Assembly: GCF_036010505.1 (NCBI RefSeq)
Contig: NZ_CP108569.1
Span: forward strand, 5,633,001-5,697,000
DNA: 64,000 nt
Direction: 5' to 3'
From: Streptomyces sp. NBC_01197
GTDB lineage: Bacteria > Actinomycetota > Actinomycetes > Streptomycetales > Streptomycetaceae
Shown here: positions 34,375 to 43,031 of the stretch, piece after piece
Layout of the letters: every line of letters starts with the position of its first letter
Numbering within the stretch: the stretch's first letter is position 1
The notes under the pieces: generated by a model
Seen by the model: the letters and a program-made list of their open reading frames with translations, nothing else
The model's database searches: none
What the model was told of the DNA's origin: nothing
Program-made: the position numbers and the translations under genes

Positions 34375-35598
34375 ATGCCCCTGGCCCTGCTCGCGCTGGC
34401 CATCTCCGCGTTCGGCATCGGCACCACCGAGTTCGTGATGATGGGCCTGCTGCCCAACGTCGCCGACGACCTGGGCACCTCCGTGCCCACCGCGGGTTAT
34501 CTCGTCTCCGCCTACGCGATCGGCGTCGTCGTCGGCGCCCCGCTGCTCACCGCCCTCGGCTCCCGTATCCCGCGCAAGCGGATGCTGCTGCTCCTGATGG
34601 CCCTCTTCACCGTCGGCAACCTGGCATCCGCCTTCGCGCCCGGCTTCGGCTGGCTACTGGCCGGGCGGGTACTCGCCGGGCTGCCGCACGGCGCCTTCTT
34701 CGGCGTCGGCGCGGTCGTCGCCTCCGGCCTGGTCGACGAGGGCAGGCGCGGCCGCGCCGTCGCCACCATGTTCCTCGGCCTGACCATCGCCAACATCGTC
34801 GGCGTCCCCGCCGCGACCCTGCTCGGACAGCACCTCGGCTGGCGCGCCACCTTCGTCGTGGTCGGCGTGATCGGTCTGGTGGCGCTGGCCGCGCTGGCCC
34901 GGCTCATTCCGTACGTCCCCGTCGACGCCCGCCAGAGCCTGCGTCACGAGGTGCGCGCCCTCGGCAACCGGCAGGTGCTCCTCGGGCTGCTCACCGCGGT
35001 CTTCGGCTTCGCCGGGGTCTTCGCCGTCTACAGCTACCTCGCCTCGATCACCACCGAGGTCATGGGCCTCTCCGAGTCCTCGGTGACCCTGGTGCTGGCG
35101 CTCTTCGGCATCGGTATGACGCTGGGCGCGCTGGCCGCCGGGCCGCTGAGCGACCGGGCGCTGCGCCCCACGGTGTACGGCTCGCTGGCCGGACTCGCCG
35201 TCGTGCTGGTCGCCTTCGACTTCACCGTGCATGTGAAGTGGGCCGCGCTGCTGAGCGTGGTGCTCCTCGGCGCTGTCGGCTTCATGACCACGACCCCGCT
35301 GCAGATGCTGGTGATGGAGAAGGCCAGGTCGGCCCCCACACTGGCGTCGGCCTCCAACCACTCCGCCTTCAACATGGCCAACGCGGGCGGCGCCTGGCTC
35401 GGCGGGGTCGCCATCGCGGCCGGCTGGGGCTGGATGTCGCCGACCCTGGTGGGCGCGGCACTCGCGGTGACCGGCCTGGCCATCGCGGTGACCGCGGGCG
35501 TCCTTGACCGCGGTACACGCAAGGGGGCCTCCCGCGTGGTCGCGGAAGGCCCCCGTACGGAGCGTGCGCTCAGCTCGTCTCGCGCCAGCGGTTCGTGA
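34375..35598 (+). CDS. MFS transporter (DHA1 drug-efflux type)
   Basis: 407 residues with twelve predicted membrane helices. MALAISAFGIGTTEFVMMG-like start (here PLALLALAISAFGIGTTEF), motif A LGSRIPRKRMLLL between helices 2 and 3, and GRVLAGLPHGAFFGVGAVVAS in helix 4 are typical of arabinose/drug exporters of the DHA1 group. It likely expels a small drug-like compound by proton antiport. GAAGG lies upstream of the ATG. The last 30 residues are polar, pass through a terminator hairpin and overlap the convergent nadE stop by 29 bases, suggesting the original stop was lost or that the tail is dispensable. Confidence 0.9.
   Translation: MPLALLALAISAFGIGTTEFVMMGLLPNVADDLGTSVPTAGYLVSAYAIGVVVGAPLLTALGSRIPRKRMLLLLMALFTVGNLASAFAPGFGWLLAGRVLAGLPHGAFFGVGAVVASGLVDEGRRGRAVATMFLGLTIANIVGVPAATLLGQHLGWRATFVVVGVIGLVALAALARLIPYVPVDARQSLRHEVRALGNRQVLLGLLTAVFGFAGVFAVYSYLASITTEVMGLSESSVTLVLALFGIGMTLGALAAGPLSDRALRPTVYGSLAGLAVVLVAFDFTVHVKWAALLSVVLLGAVGFMTTTPLQMLVMEKARSAPTLASASNHSAFNMANAGGAWLGGVAIAAGWGWMSPTLVGAALAVTGLAIAVTAGVLDRGTRKGASRVVAEGPRTERALSSSRASGS
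35523..35554. terminator. hairpin inside the MFS 3' end, after nadE
   Basis: GGGGGCCTCCCGCG pairs with CGCGGAAGGCCCCC (13 of 14 bp) over a 4-base loop. It lies 15 bases after the nadE stop on the minus strand but within the MFS coding region on the plus strand. Confidence 0.75.
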
Positions 35599-37321
35599 TC
35601 GGCAGCCGCCGGTCCTTGCCGAACCCCTTCGCGGAGATCTTGGTGCCCGGCGGGTACTGACGGCGCTTGTACTCGGCGGTGTCCACCATCCGGAGTGTCT
35701 TCACCACCAGCTCCGGGTCGAACCCGGCCGCGACAATGGAGTCGAGGCCCTGGTCGGCGTCCACGTACCGGGCCAGGATCGCGTCGAGCACCTCGTAGTC
35801 CGGCAGCGAGTCCGTGTCGACCTGGCCGGGGCGCAGCTCGGCGCTGGGGGGTTTGGTGATCGAGTTCTCCGGGATCGGCGGGGTCTGGCCCCGCTCGGCC
35901 GCCGCCCGGTTACGCCACTCGGCGAGCCGGAAGATCGACGTCTTGTAGACGTCCTTGATCGGGCCGTAGGCGCCGACCGAGTCGCCGTAGAGCGTCGAGT
36001 ACCCCACCGCCAGCTCGGACTTGTTGCCCGGTGCGAGCACGATCTGGCCCTCCTGGTTGGAGATGGCCATCAGCGTGGTGCCGCGCAGCCGCGACTGGAG
36101 GTTCTCCTCGGCCAGGCCTGTGAGCGAGAGCGAGTCCATGTACGCGTCGAACATCGGAGCGATCTCCACGGTCCGGTAGTTCAGCCCGGTACGCCGGGCC
36201 AGCTCGGCCGCGTCGCCCCGGGAGTGGTCGGACGAGTACTTGGACGGCATGGAGACGCCGTACACGTTCTTCGCACCGAGGGCGTCGCAGGCGATGGCCG
36301 CGACGAGGGCCGAGTCGATGCCGCCGGAGAGCCCGATCAGCACCGAGGAGAAGCCGTTCTTCGCGGCGTACGCCCGCAGGCCCACGACCAGTGCGGTGTA
36401 CAGCTCCTCGTCGTCGTCGAGCCGCTCGGCGTAGCCGCCGGGCAGCTCGGCCGAGTAGGCGGGGACCGGCTCGTCGGAGAGCGTCACGTGCTCGATGCGC
36501 AGCCCGTCGGCGACCACGCCGGAGGGGACCGGGCCCGCGGCGGGCAACTCCAGGTCGACCACCACACAGCCCTCGGTGAACTGCGGCGCCCGCGCGACGA
36601 CTTCGCCGTCCTTGTCGACCACGATCGAGTCGCCGTCGTAGACCAGCTCGTCCTGGCCGCCGGTCATCGCGACGTACGCGGTGGTGCAGCCGGCCTCCCT
36701 GGCCCGCTTGCGGACCAGTTCGAGCCGCTGGTCGTCCTTGTTCAGCTCGTACGGCGACGCGTTGATCGAGACCAGCAGCCCGGCCCCGGCGGACCGGGTG
36801 GCGGGGACCCGCCCGCCGTCCTGCCAGAGGTCCTCGCAGATGGCGAGCGCGACGTCGACGCCGTGCACCCGGATCACCGGGAGGGTCTCCCCGGGGACGA
36901 AGTAGCGGAACTCGTCGAAGACGCCGTAGTTCGGCAGATGGTGTTTGGAGAAGGTGAGCGCGACCTCACCGCGGTGCAGCACGGCCCCGGCGTCCCGCGG
37001 GGCGCCCGCGGGCTGCCCGTAGCGGGGCTGGGCCTTCTCGGTGCGGTCGAGGTAGCCGACGACGACGGGGACCTCCCCGAACCCTTCGGCGTCCAGCCGT
37101 GCCGCGAGCGCGTGCAGCGCGGCCCGGGACGCGTCGACGAAGGACGACCGCAGGGCCAGGTCCTCGACGGGGTATCCGGTCAGCATCATCTCCGGGAACG
37201 CCACCAGATGGGCGCCCTGCTCGATGGAGTGCCGGGTCCAGTGGACGATCGCCTCGGCGTTCCCGGCGAGGTCACCGACGGTCGAGTCGATCTGATTCAG
37301 TGCGAGGCGTAGTTGAGGCAC
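35570..37321 (-). CDS. nadE: glutamine-hydrolysing NAD+ synthase
   Basis: 583 residues. The N-terminal nitrilase domain (1-270) has catalytic Glu in VAFPEMMLTG, Lys in FSKHHLPNYG and Cys in LAICEDLW; it frees ammonia from glutamine. The C-terminal synthetase domain has the P-loop IGLSGGIDSALVA and SKYSSDHS and makes NAD+ from deamido-NAD+. GTG start, no ribosome-binding site, and TACACT 6 bases upstream, so the mRNA is probably leaderless. It overlaps the convergent MFS gene by 29 bases. Confidence 0.95.
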   Translation of the reverse strand: MPQLRLALNQIDSTVGDLAGNAEAIVHWTRHSIEQGAHLVAFPEMMLTGYPVEDLALRSSFVDASRAALHALAARLDAEGFGEVPVVVGYLDRTEKAQPRYGQPAGAPRDAGAVLHRGEVALTFSKHHLPNYGVFDEFRYFVPGETLPVIRVHGVDVALAICEDLWQDGGRVPATRSAGAGLLVSINASPYELNKDDQRLELVRKRAREAGCTTAYVAMTGGQDELVYDGDSIVVDKDGEVVARAPQFTEGCVVVDLELPAAGPVPSGVVADGLRIEHVTLSDEPVPAYSAELPGGYAERLDDDEELYTALVVGLRAYAAKNGFSSVLIGLSGGIDSALVAAIACDALGAKNVYGVSMPSKYSSDHSRGDAAELARRTGLNYRTVEIAPMFDAYMDSLSLTGLAEENLQSRLRGTTLMAISNQEGQIVLAPGNKSELAVGYSTLYGDSVGAYGPIKDVYKTSIFRLAEWRNRAAAERGQTPPIPENSITKPPSAELRPGQVDTDSLPDYEVLDAILARYVDADQGLDSIVAAGFDPELVVKTLRMVDTAEYKRRQYPPGTKISAKGFGKDRRLPITNRWRETS

Positions 37322-37327
37322 GGGGCC

Positions 37328-37333
37328 AGTGTA
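37328..37333 (-). promoter_or_regulatory. -10 box TACACT of nadE
   Basis: On the minus strand TACACT stands 6 bases before the GTG start of nadE. This geometry gives a leaderless transcript. Confidence 0.5.
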
Positions 37334-37385
37334 ATCGTCTCTCTGACGCGATGTCCCGTTGGGAGGGTGCGCGGTATGTCACTGC

Positions 37386-37437
37386 GACGCCGCCCCGCCC
37401 CCACCCGCGATGCGGGGTCTCAGGGCGGGGCGGCGTC
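37386..37437 (-). terminator. two-tier hairpin terminator after the sedolisin gene
   Basis: A 15-bp perfect stem (GACGCCGCCCCGCCC with GGGCGGGGCGGCGTC) encloses a 22-base loop that holds a second CCCGC/GCGGG stem. It lies 50 bases after the sedolisin stop and just upstream of nadE, insulating the two. Confidence 0.85.
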
Positions 37438-37486
37438 TGTGGCTACCGCCCGCGGTGGTGGCGGCAGTGGTGACGGCCTGTGGCGG

Positions 37487-39439
37487 TCAGCGGCGGGCGT
37501 ACGAGCTGATGTACGTCCGTCCCGGGGTGCCGACACCCGTCACGTCGTCGTAGCCGACGGTGGCGGTCAGTGACGCGTCCGCGCCGAGCGTCCGCAGCGA
37601 GGTCAGCAGACCGCCACTCGCGTCGACACTGTTGGCGAAGTCGACACGGACGACCGACTGGGTGTGTCCGGCGCCCAGCGGGTGGTCGGTCACGTCGTGG
37701 TAGGCCGAGGTCCCGTAGCGGGAGTAGATCGACGGGTTGGCGAACCCGATCGGAACCCCGTGCTGCGCCTGCTGCGCCAGCGCCTGGATGCCCGCGATGA
37801 CCGGCGACGCCAGCGAGGTGCCGCCGATGCGGTACTCGCTGTACTGCTGCGAACCGTCCGGGAAGGTCTGCGTCTGGCCCACCAGGAAGCCGGTGTTGGG
37901 GTCAGCGATCGCGGAGATGTCCGGAACGGTGCGCATGGGCGTCTTGCCATTGAACGTGGCGAGCTTCCCGGGCACCACACCGCGCTGGTAGAACGGCTGC
38001 GCCACGGTCTTGCTGGTGCCGCCGCCCGCGCCGCCGGTGTAGGCGCCGGGGAAGGACGTCCAGGTCTTCTTGTCGGCCGAGAGGGCCGACTTCCGGGTGC
38101 CCCAGCCGGTCTCCCACTGGTACTTGTCGCCCTTGCCCACGGCGAGCGAGGTGCCACCGACCGCCGTCACCCAGGCGGAGTTGGCCGGAGTGTCGACCTG
38201 CTTGGTACCGGTGTTGGCGACCTCGTCGCCGTTGTCACCGGATGAGAAGTAGAAGCCGATGCCCTCGACTGCGCCCATCTGGAAGACCTGGTCGTAGGCC
38301 GCGGCCACGGCCGGGGTCTCGTTGGCCTCGATGTCGCCCCAGGAGTTCGAGACGATGTCGGCGAGGTGGTTGTCGACGACCTTGCCGAGCGAGTCGAGCA
38401 GCGCGTCGTCGTTGCAGGACGCGGCACCGACGTACACGATGTCCGACTTGGGCGCCACCGCGTGCACGGCCTGGACGTCGAGGGTCTCCTCGCCGTACCA
38501 GCCGGCCGCGCCGCACGCGTCGATGTCGGTGTAGTCGCTCGGCAGCACCTGCGAGAGCTGGCCCTTGGCGTACGAGCTGTCGCCGTTGCGCTGGGCGTAC
38601 TTGGCCGAGTCCTGCGCGATGGTCGGCGAGGCGTAGGCGTCCGTGATGGCGACCGTGACGCCCTTGCCGGTCTTGTTGCCCGCGCCGTAGGCGGCGCGCA
38701 GCTGCTTGCCGGTGTAGCCCTTGATCGCGTAGGGAGCCTTCTCGCCGTACGCGTTCGGGAGGTCCTTGTTGACCTTCTGGCCGTAGTACGACGACATCGG
38801 CCCGGCGTTCTTGAAGACCGCACTGGGCGGGGGCAGCGTCGTGGTGTCGTGCTTCACGTTGTGCGGGGCGTTGTCGAGGCCCACCACCGTCAGCACCGCA
38901 CCCTGGAGGGAGGCGGGCGCGGAGGCCGTCGACGTCGGGGCCCGGTAGGTTTTGCTGCCCTTGCGGTAGTTGTGCAGCTGCGTCGAGAAGGCCTTCTCGG
39001 CCGCGCTCACGTCGCCGCTGACCGACACGTAGTGCTCGTTGGTCCCGGTGACCTTCAGGCCCGAGGACTTCAGCCAGGCGGTGACCTGCTTGACCTGCTC
39101 GGGCGTCGTGCCGAAGCGGGCCTTGGCCTGCTTCGCGCTCAGGTACTTGCCGTAGGAGGCGGACTGCGGGTCCGACACCTCCTTCGCGTACGCCGTCAGG
39201 CCCTTGGCGTCACGCCCGGCCAGATAGACGCGCGCGTTCACCTGGCCCGAGTTCGCGCTCGCGCCACGGTCGGCGGAGGCCTTCGCCCACAGCGGTTTGG
39301 TGCCCTGAAGTGCATGGCGGCTGCCCGTACCGGAGTCGGCGTTGGCGCTGGGTATGGACAGAGCCAGCGCGCCGGCGAGCAGCGGCAGTGTCGCTGCCAC
39401 GCTCAGCCCGGCGCGCATTTTCGAGCGGCTGGATCTCAT
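37487..39439 (-). CDS. secreted sedolisin-type peptidase (S53) with propeptide
   Basis: 650 residues. Sec signal to about residue 34 (ends PSANADS). The pro-kumamolisin activation domain at about 45-190 has YGKYLSAKQAKARFG. The catalytic domain has Glu and Asp in YGEETLDVQAVHA, the oxyanion Asp in FSSGDNGDE, the nucleophile Ser in IGGTSLASPV and the calcium loop in VGYDDVTGVGTPG. It is an acid-stable extracellular serine-carboxyl endopeptidase that needs removal of its propeptide. The ATG has AGGGGG upstream. It is probably a nutrient-scavenging enzyme. Confidence 0.93.
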   Translation of the reverse strand: MRSSRSKMRAGLSVAATLPLLAGALALSIPSANADSGTGSRHALQGTKPLWAKASADRGASANSGQVNARVYLAGRDAKGLTAYAKEVSDPQSASYGKYLSAKQAKARFGTTPEQVKQVTAWLKSSGLKVTGTNEHYVSVSGDVSAAEKAFSTQLHNYRKGSKTYRAPTSTASAPASLQGAVLTVVGLDNAPHNVKHDTTTLPPPSAVFKNAGPMSSYYGQKVNKDLPNAYGEKAPYAIKGYTGKQLRAAYGAGNKTGKGVTVAITDAYASPTIAQDSAKYAQRNGDSSYAKGQLSQVLPSDYTDIDACGAAGWYGEETLDVQAVHAVAPKSDIVYVGAASCNDDALLDSLGKVVDNHLADIVSNSWGDIEANETPAVAAAYDQVFQMGAVEGIGFYFSSGDNGDEVANTGTKQVDTPANSAWVTAVGGTSLAVGKGDKYQWETGWGTRKSALSADKKTWTSFPGAYTGGAGGGTSKTVAQPFYQRGVVPGKLATFNGKTPMRTVPDISAIADPNTGFLVGQTQTFPDGSQQYSEYRIGGTSLASPVIAGIQALAQQAQHGVPIGFANPSIYSRYGTSAYHDVTDHPLGAGHTQSVVRVDFANSVDASGGLLTSLRTLGADASLTATVGYDDVTGVGTPGRTYISSYARR

Positions 39440-39547
39440 GGAACCCCCTGGTTGCGGTTCGTCGCAGGTACGCGTGTACGCCACACCTTGCCCGATGAAC
39501 AGCTCACGCCAGGGGCATGCGATGACCAAGAAGATCTCAAGGAACGG

Positions 39548-40222
39548 TCATGAACCGGCAGTTGATCCCGTTGGTGGCGAAGCGCCCCTTTCCTTCAGCA
39601 GATCGGCCATGAGCTGCACCTCGGACTGCTGGGCGGCCACCATGCCCTGCGCCAGCTTCTCCTCCGCTCCGACCTTGCAGAGCTGCACACATCCCTCCGC
39701 CATATGGATACCGCCCCTGTGATGGGCCGTCATCAGCTGGAGGTACAGGATCTCCGCCTTCCTGCCGCTCAGCTTCCGCAGGGTGGAGAGCTGGGCCGTG
39801 GTGGCCATACCGGGCATCAACGCCCCGTCGGCGGACGGCTCCTGCCCCATCCCCATCCACTCCATCGGCAGCCGGTCCGCGTCGCTCACCGGCAGCCCCC
39901 AGAGGTTCAGCCAGCCCGTCATCATGCCGCGCTGGTTGGCCTGGGTGTTGGCGATGTCGTACGCGAGGCGGCGCACATCGGTGTTGTCCGTGCGGTCCCG
40001 CACGATGAACGACATCTCCACTGCCTGCTGGTGGTGGACCGACATGTCACGGGCGAAACCGGCGTCGGCCGAGCCCGCGGTGGGCGTCCGCGCGGCGCCC
40101 GCATCGGTGTGCGCAGCGGTGTGCGTGTCGTGACCCGTGGTGAACGCCATCGTCGCCGCGGCAGCGCAGAGCAGGACGAGAACGGCGGCGGCGACAGTCA
40201 TCAGCCGCGTGCTCCTGCTCAC
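39548..40222 (-). CDS. DUF305-family exported protein
   Basis: 224 residues with an N-terminal membrane anchor or signal (about 8-27), then a helical DUF305 domain: DMSVHHQQAVEMSFIVRDRT, MEWMGMGQE and MTAHHRGGIHMAEG. The paired His-His and many Met look like metal (copper) ligands, and the family is ferritin-like. It is co-transcribed with the DUF3105 gene (ATGA overlap). A link to copper handling is family-based inference. Confidence 0.88.
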   Translation of the reverse strand: MSRSTRLMTVAAAVLVLLCAAAATMAFTTGHDTHTAAHTDAGAARTPTAGSADAGFARDMSVHHQQAVEMSFIVRDRTDNTDVRRLAYDIANTQANQRGMMTGWLNLWGLPVSDADRLPMEWMGMGQEPSADGALMPGMATTAQLSTLRKLSGRKAEILYLQLMTAHHRGGIHMAEGCVQLCKVGAEEKLAQGMVAAQQSEVQLMADLLKERGASPPTGSTAGS

Positions 40223-40896
40223 TGGCCGTCAAGCCCGCCCGTGCACGCCGCACCCGGTTCCGGGGTCTGCGGGCCCTGCACGTACTTGGTGAAGAACTGG
40301 TTCACCCTCGGGTCGTCCGCGCCGCCCACCGTGACCTGCTTGCCCCAGGCGCTGAGCATGATCGCACCCGACTGGCCCGGGTACGGGCTCATCAGCGAGT
40401 ACGGGGTCCTCGACACCTTCGCGCCCAGCTTCTTCACGTCGGCCGCCGGGGCCTTGTCCGTGTAGGTGACCCAGACCGAGCCGTGCTCCAGCGAGTGGAC
40501 GGCGTTCATGTCGGGGAGCGGCTTGGTGTAGACGTTCCCGTTGCAGTCCATCCAGACCTGGTTGTGGTCCCCGCCGACCGGCGGCCTCATCGGGTAGTTC
40601 ACCTTCGTGGTGACGTGGGTGCGACCGAGCTTCTTGATGTCCCAGTCCTTCTCACCCTTGATGGGCCCGGCTGTCGTCCCGCTGTCCGCCTCGCCGTCGG
40701 ACGCCTTGCTGTCGGACGCGGTGCTGTCCGAGCCAGAGCTGACGAGATACGTGCCGAAGCCGACCAGCCCCGCCACGGCGACCGCCGCCACCGTGATCAC
40801 GGCGATACGGACCCGGCGCTCACGCGACCTCTCGGCGCGGCGCATCTCTTCTATTCGGGTCTTGCGATCGTTCTTCGAGCCCTGCGTCGAAGCCAT
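40219..40896 (-). CDS. DUF3105-family membrane-anchored protein
   Basis: 225 residues. A basic cytosolic start (KNDRKTRIEEMRRAERSRER) precedes one membrane helix (about 30-52), a Ser/Asp/Ala linker, and an outside DUF3105 domain with MRPPVGGDHNQVWMDCNG, VHSLEHGSVWVTY and PYPGQSGAIMLSAWG. His and Cys in the conserved motifs may bind metal. It is usually found with DUF305, as here. The ATG start has GAGGA upstream. Function unknown. Confidence 0.88.
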   Translation of the reverse strand: MASTQGSKNDRKTRIEEMRRAERSRERRVRIAVITVAAVAVAGLVGFGTYLVSSGSDSTASDSKASDGEADSGTTAGPIKGEKDWDIKKLGRTHVTTKVNYPMRPPVGGDHNQVWMDCNGNVYTKPLPDMNAVHSLEHGSVWVTYTDKAPAADVKKLGAKVSRTPYSLMSPYPGQSGAIMLSAWGKQVTVGGADDPRVNQFFTKYVQGPQTPEPGAACTGGLDGQ

Positions 40897-41038
40897 CGAT
40901 GAGTCCTCAAGTCCTGGTGCGATACGGACGGTCCGGGGGCTCAGATCGTAATGGCGGGGAATGCGGCATGGCACAGGGACCGGACAGCGGAAGTGCGGCA
41001 CTGTGGCCGGGGCACTGGCGTACGGAGGTGGACGAAGG

Positions 41039-41212
41039 GTGCACAAGTATGCGATCGGCGCGGAAGTGCTGCTCTGGTGGGCGGCCCTGACGGCGCTGTG
41101 GCTGGTTCTCATCAGCACCGTGGACGTACTGGAAGTCGTGGTGGGAGCGGCACTGGCGCTGCCGGCGGCAGTCGCCGCCCGTGCGGCACGGACGGCGGTG
41201 AGGCAACGGTGA
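41039..41212 (+). CDS. Mrp antiporter subunit E-like small membrane protein
   Basis: 57 residues with two membrane helices (AEVLLWWAALTALWLVLIST and the following VVVGAALALPAAVAA). WW-x-x-LTALWLVLIS matches the start of MnhE/MrpE, though full MrpE is about 160 residues, so this is a short form. GTG start with GGAGG 10 bases upstream. It is the first gene of a tightly overlapping antiporter operon; its end overlaps the next start (GTGA). Confidence 0.65.
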   Translation: MHKYAIGAEVLLWWAALTALWLVLISTVDVLEVVVGAALALPAAVAARAARTAVRQR

Positions 41213-41664
41213 ACGGCTGGCTGTTCGCTGCCGCCGCGCTGCTGGTGGGCGGGGTGGCACCGGCCCTGTGGGCGGTGGCCTCCGGCCCGCTGCGGCGCCG
41301 TGTCGTCGCCCAGAACCAGGCCACCCTGCTGGTCTGCCTCGCCATGCTGCTGCTCGCCCAGGGGTTCGACCGCTCCTCCGCGTACACCGACCTCGCCCTC
41401 GTGCTGGCGGTACTCGGCCCGGCCGGCACCCTGGTGTACGCCCGGCTGCTCGCCGACGACCTGGCGGACGACCCGCCGCGCAGCTCCCGGACCACCTGGC
41501 CGGCCGTCGCCGCCACGGTGCTGGTCGTCGTGCCGCTGTGCGTGGTGACCGGGCCGGGCCGGGCGGCCGCCAAACTGCTCGTCATCGGGACCGTGCTGGT
41601 CACGGGCAACATCATCGCTTCACGGGCGCTGGACGTCCCGGTCCCGGAGGCGCCCCGTGGCTGA
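41209..41664 (+). CDS. Mrp antiporter subunit F/G-like membrane protein
   Basis: 151 residues with five or so membrane helices. RRRVVAQNQATLLVCLAMLL and SAYTDLALVLAVLGPAGTLVYAR resemble MrpF (MnhF). The C-terminal part (AAKLLVIGTVLVTGNIIASRAL) resembles the last helix of MrpG. This suggests F and G are merged in one small protein, although the fit to MrpG is weak. GTG start overlaps the preceding stop. Confidence 0.6.
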   Translation: MNGWLFAAAALLVGGVAPALWAVASGPLRRRVVAQNQATLLVCLAMLLLAQGFDRSSAYTDLALVLAVLGPAGTLVYARLLADDLADDPPRSSRTTWPAVAATVLVVVPLCVVTGPGRAAAKLLVIGTVLVTGNIIASRALDVPVPEAPRG

Positions 41665-41923
41665 CGCGCTGATCATCATCGCCCTGCTGCTGGTCGCCGC
41701 CGCGGCCACCGCGGCCGTCCTGGTCCGGGACCCCGCCCGGCAGGCGCTCGTCCTCTCGGTACTCGGCCTCGCCCTGGCCGTGCTGTTCACCGTCCTCCAG
41801 GCCCCGGACGTGGCGCTCTCCCAGCTCGCGGTGGGCTCGGCGCTCACTCCGCTGCTCGTGCTCCTGTCCGTACGCAAGGTCCGCCGCAGGCGCGGGGCCG
41901 AGCGGAAGGAGCACAGCGGATGA
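41657..41923 (+). CDS. DUF4040/MrpB-type subunit of the Na+/H+ antiporter
   Basis: 88 residues with three membrane helices, including FTVLQAPDVALSQLAVGSAL, the conserved D-V-A-x-T/S-x-x-x-V motif of the DUF4040 domain, which in long MrpA proteins forms part of the C-terminus. GTG start inside the end of the previous gene (8-base overlap). The basic C-terminus is cytosolic. Confidence 0.8.
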   Translation: MADALIIIALLLVAAAATAAVLVRDPARQALVLSVLGLALAVLFTVLQAPDVALSQLAVGSALTPLLVLLSVRKVRRRRGAERKEHSG

Positions 41924-42684
41924 GCCGGCGGCTGCGACTGTGGGTCCTGGCGCTCGGCCTGGCCGGACTCGCGGCCATGCTCGCCGGCGCGTACCGGCTG
42001 CTCCCGCACTTCGGCGGTGACGTCCACCCGTACGGCGACCGGGCGGTGCGGGCGGCGCTGAGCCGGCACACCGCCAACGTCATCGCCTCCGTCAACTTCG
42101 ATCAGCGGGCCTTCGACACCCTGGGGGAGGAGAGCATCCTCTTCGGCGCGGTCCTCGGCACGGTCGTACTGCTGCGCCAGACCCGGGACGAGCGGCAGTA
42201 CCGCCCCGAGCCCGCCCCCGTCCTGCGGTCCGTGCGCCGCTACGCGCTGGTGGCGCTGCCCGTCACCCTGCTAGCCGGGGCGTACGTGGTCGCACACGGG
42301 CAGCTCAGCCCCGGCGGCGGATTCCAGGGCGGCGTCGTGATGGCCACCGCGCTGCACCTGCTCTACATCGCGGTCGACTACCGGGCGCTGGAGCGGGTCC
42401 GGCCCATCGGCGTCTACCACATCGGTGACGCGGCGGGCGAGGGCGCCTATCTGGTCCTGGGGCTCGCGGGACTGCTCTGCGGGACCTCGTTCCTCGCCAA
42501 CTTCCTGCCGTACGGCACCTTCAACAAACTCGCGTCGGGCGGGACCGTGCCGCTGCTCAACGCGGCCATCGGGGTGGAGGTCGCCTGCGCGGTGGTCGTC
42601 CTCCTTGCCGGCTTCCTCGACCAGGCACTGGAGATCGAGGAGTCGGAGGAGCCGGAGAAGACGAAGGAGGCGGGGCCGGAATGA
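41920..42684 (+). CDS. Mrp antiporter subunit B (MnhB)
   Basis: 254 residues. YVVAHGQLSPGGGFQGGVVMATA is the MnhB hallmark. NVIASVNFDQRAFDTLGEES, near residue 65, is the segment that in other bacteria lies at the MrpA C-terminus next to DUF4040. So this gene fuses that part with MrpB. It has six membrane helices and an acidic C-terminal tail. It overlaps its neighbours by ATGA on both sides. Confidence 0.9.
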   Translation: MSRRLRLWVLALGLAGLAAMLAGAYRLLPHFGGDVHPYGDRAVRAALSRHTANVIASVNFDQRAFDTLGEESILFGAVLGTVVLLRQTRDERQYRPEPAPVLRSVRRYALVALPVTLLAGAYVVAHGQLSPGGGFQGGVVMATALHLLYIAVDYRALERVRPIGVYHIGDAAGEGAYLVLGLAGLLCGTSFLANFLPYGTFNKLASGGTVPLLNAAIGVEVACAVVVLLAGFLDQALEIEESEEPEKTKEAGPE

Positions 42685-43031
42685 TGTCCGTGCTGCCGTA
42701 CGCGATCGCCGGGTGGGTATTCATCGTCGGTGTCTACGGCCTCGCCACCAGCCGCAACCTCATCCATGCCGTGGGCTGCCTCACCGTCTGCCAGTCCTCC
42801 ACCTATGTCCTCCTGCTCTCCGTCGGCTACCGCGACAGCGGTACCGCCCCGGTCTTCTCCGACCTCAAGCCCGGCTCGCGGCCCCTGGTGGATCCCGTCG
42901 TGCAGGCCCTGTCCCTGACCGACGTGGTGGTGGGCGCGACCCTCACCGCACTGCTGCTCGCCCTCGTCGTACAGATCGACAAACGGCACGGCACCGTCGA
43001 CCCCGACGAACTCTCCGAGCTGCGCGGATGA
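42681..43031 (+). CDS. Mrp antiporter subunit C (NuoK-like)
   Basis: 116 residues with three membrane helices. VGVYGLATSRNLIHAVGCLTV and DPVVQALSLTDVVVGATLTA match MnhC/NuoK, with the conserved Glu/Asp-flanked helix of the proton path. ATGA overlaps at both ends place it firmly in the operon. Confidence 0.93.
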   Translation: MMSVLPYAIAGWVFIVGVYGLATSRNLIHAVGCLTVCQSSTYVLLLSVGYRDSGTAPVFSDLKPGSRPLVDPVVQALSLTDVVVGATLTALLLALVVQIDKRHGTVDPDELSELRG

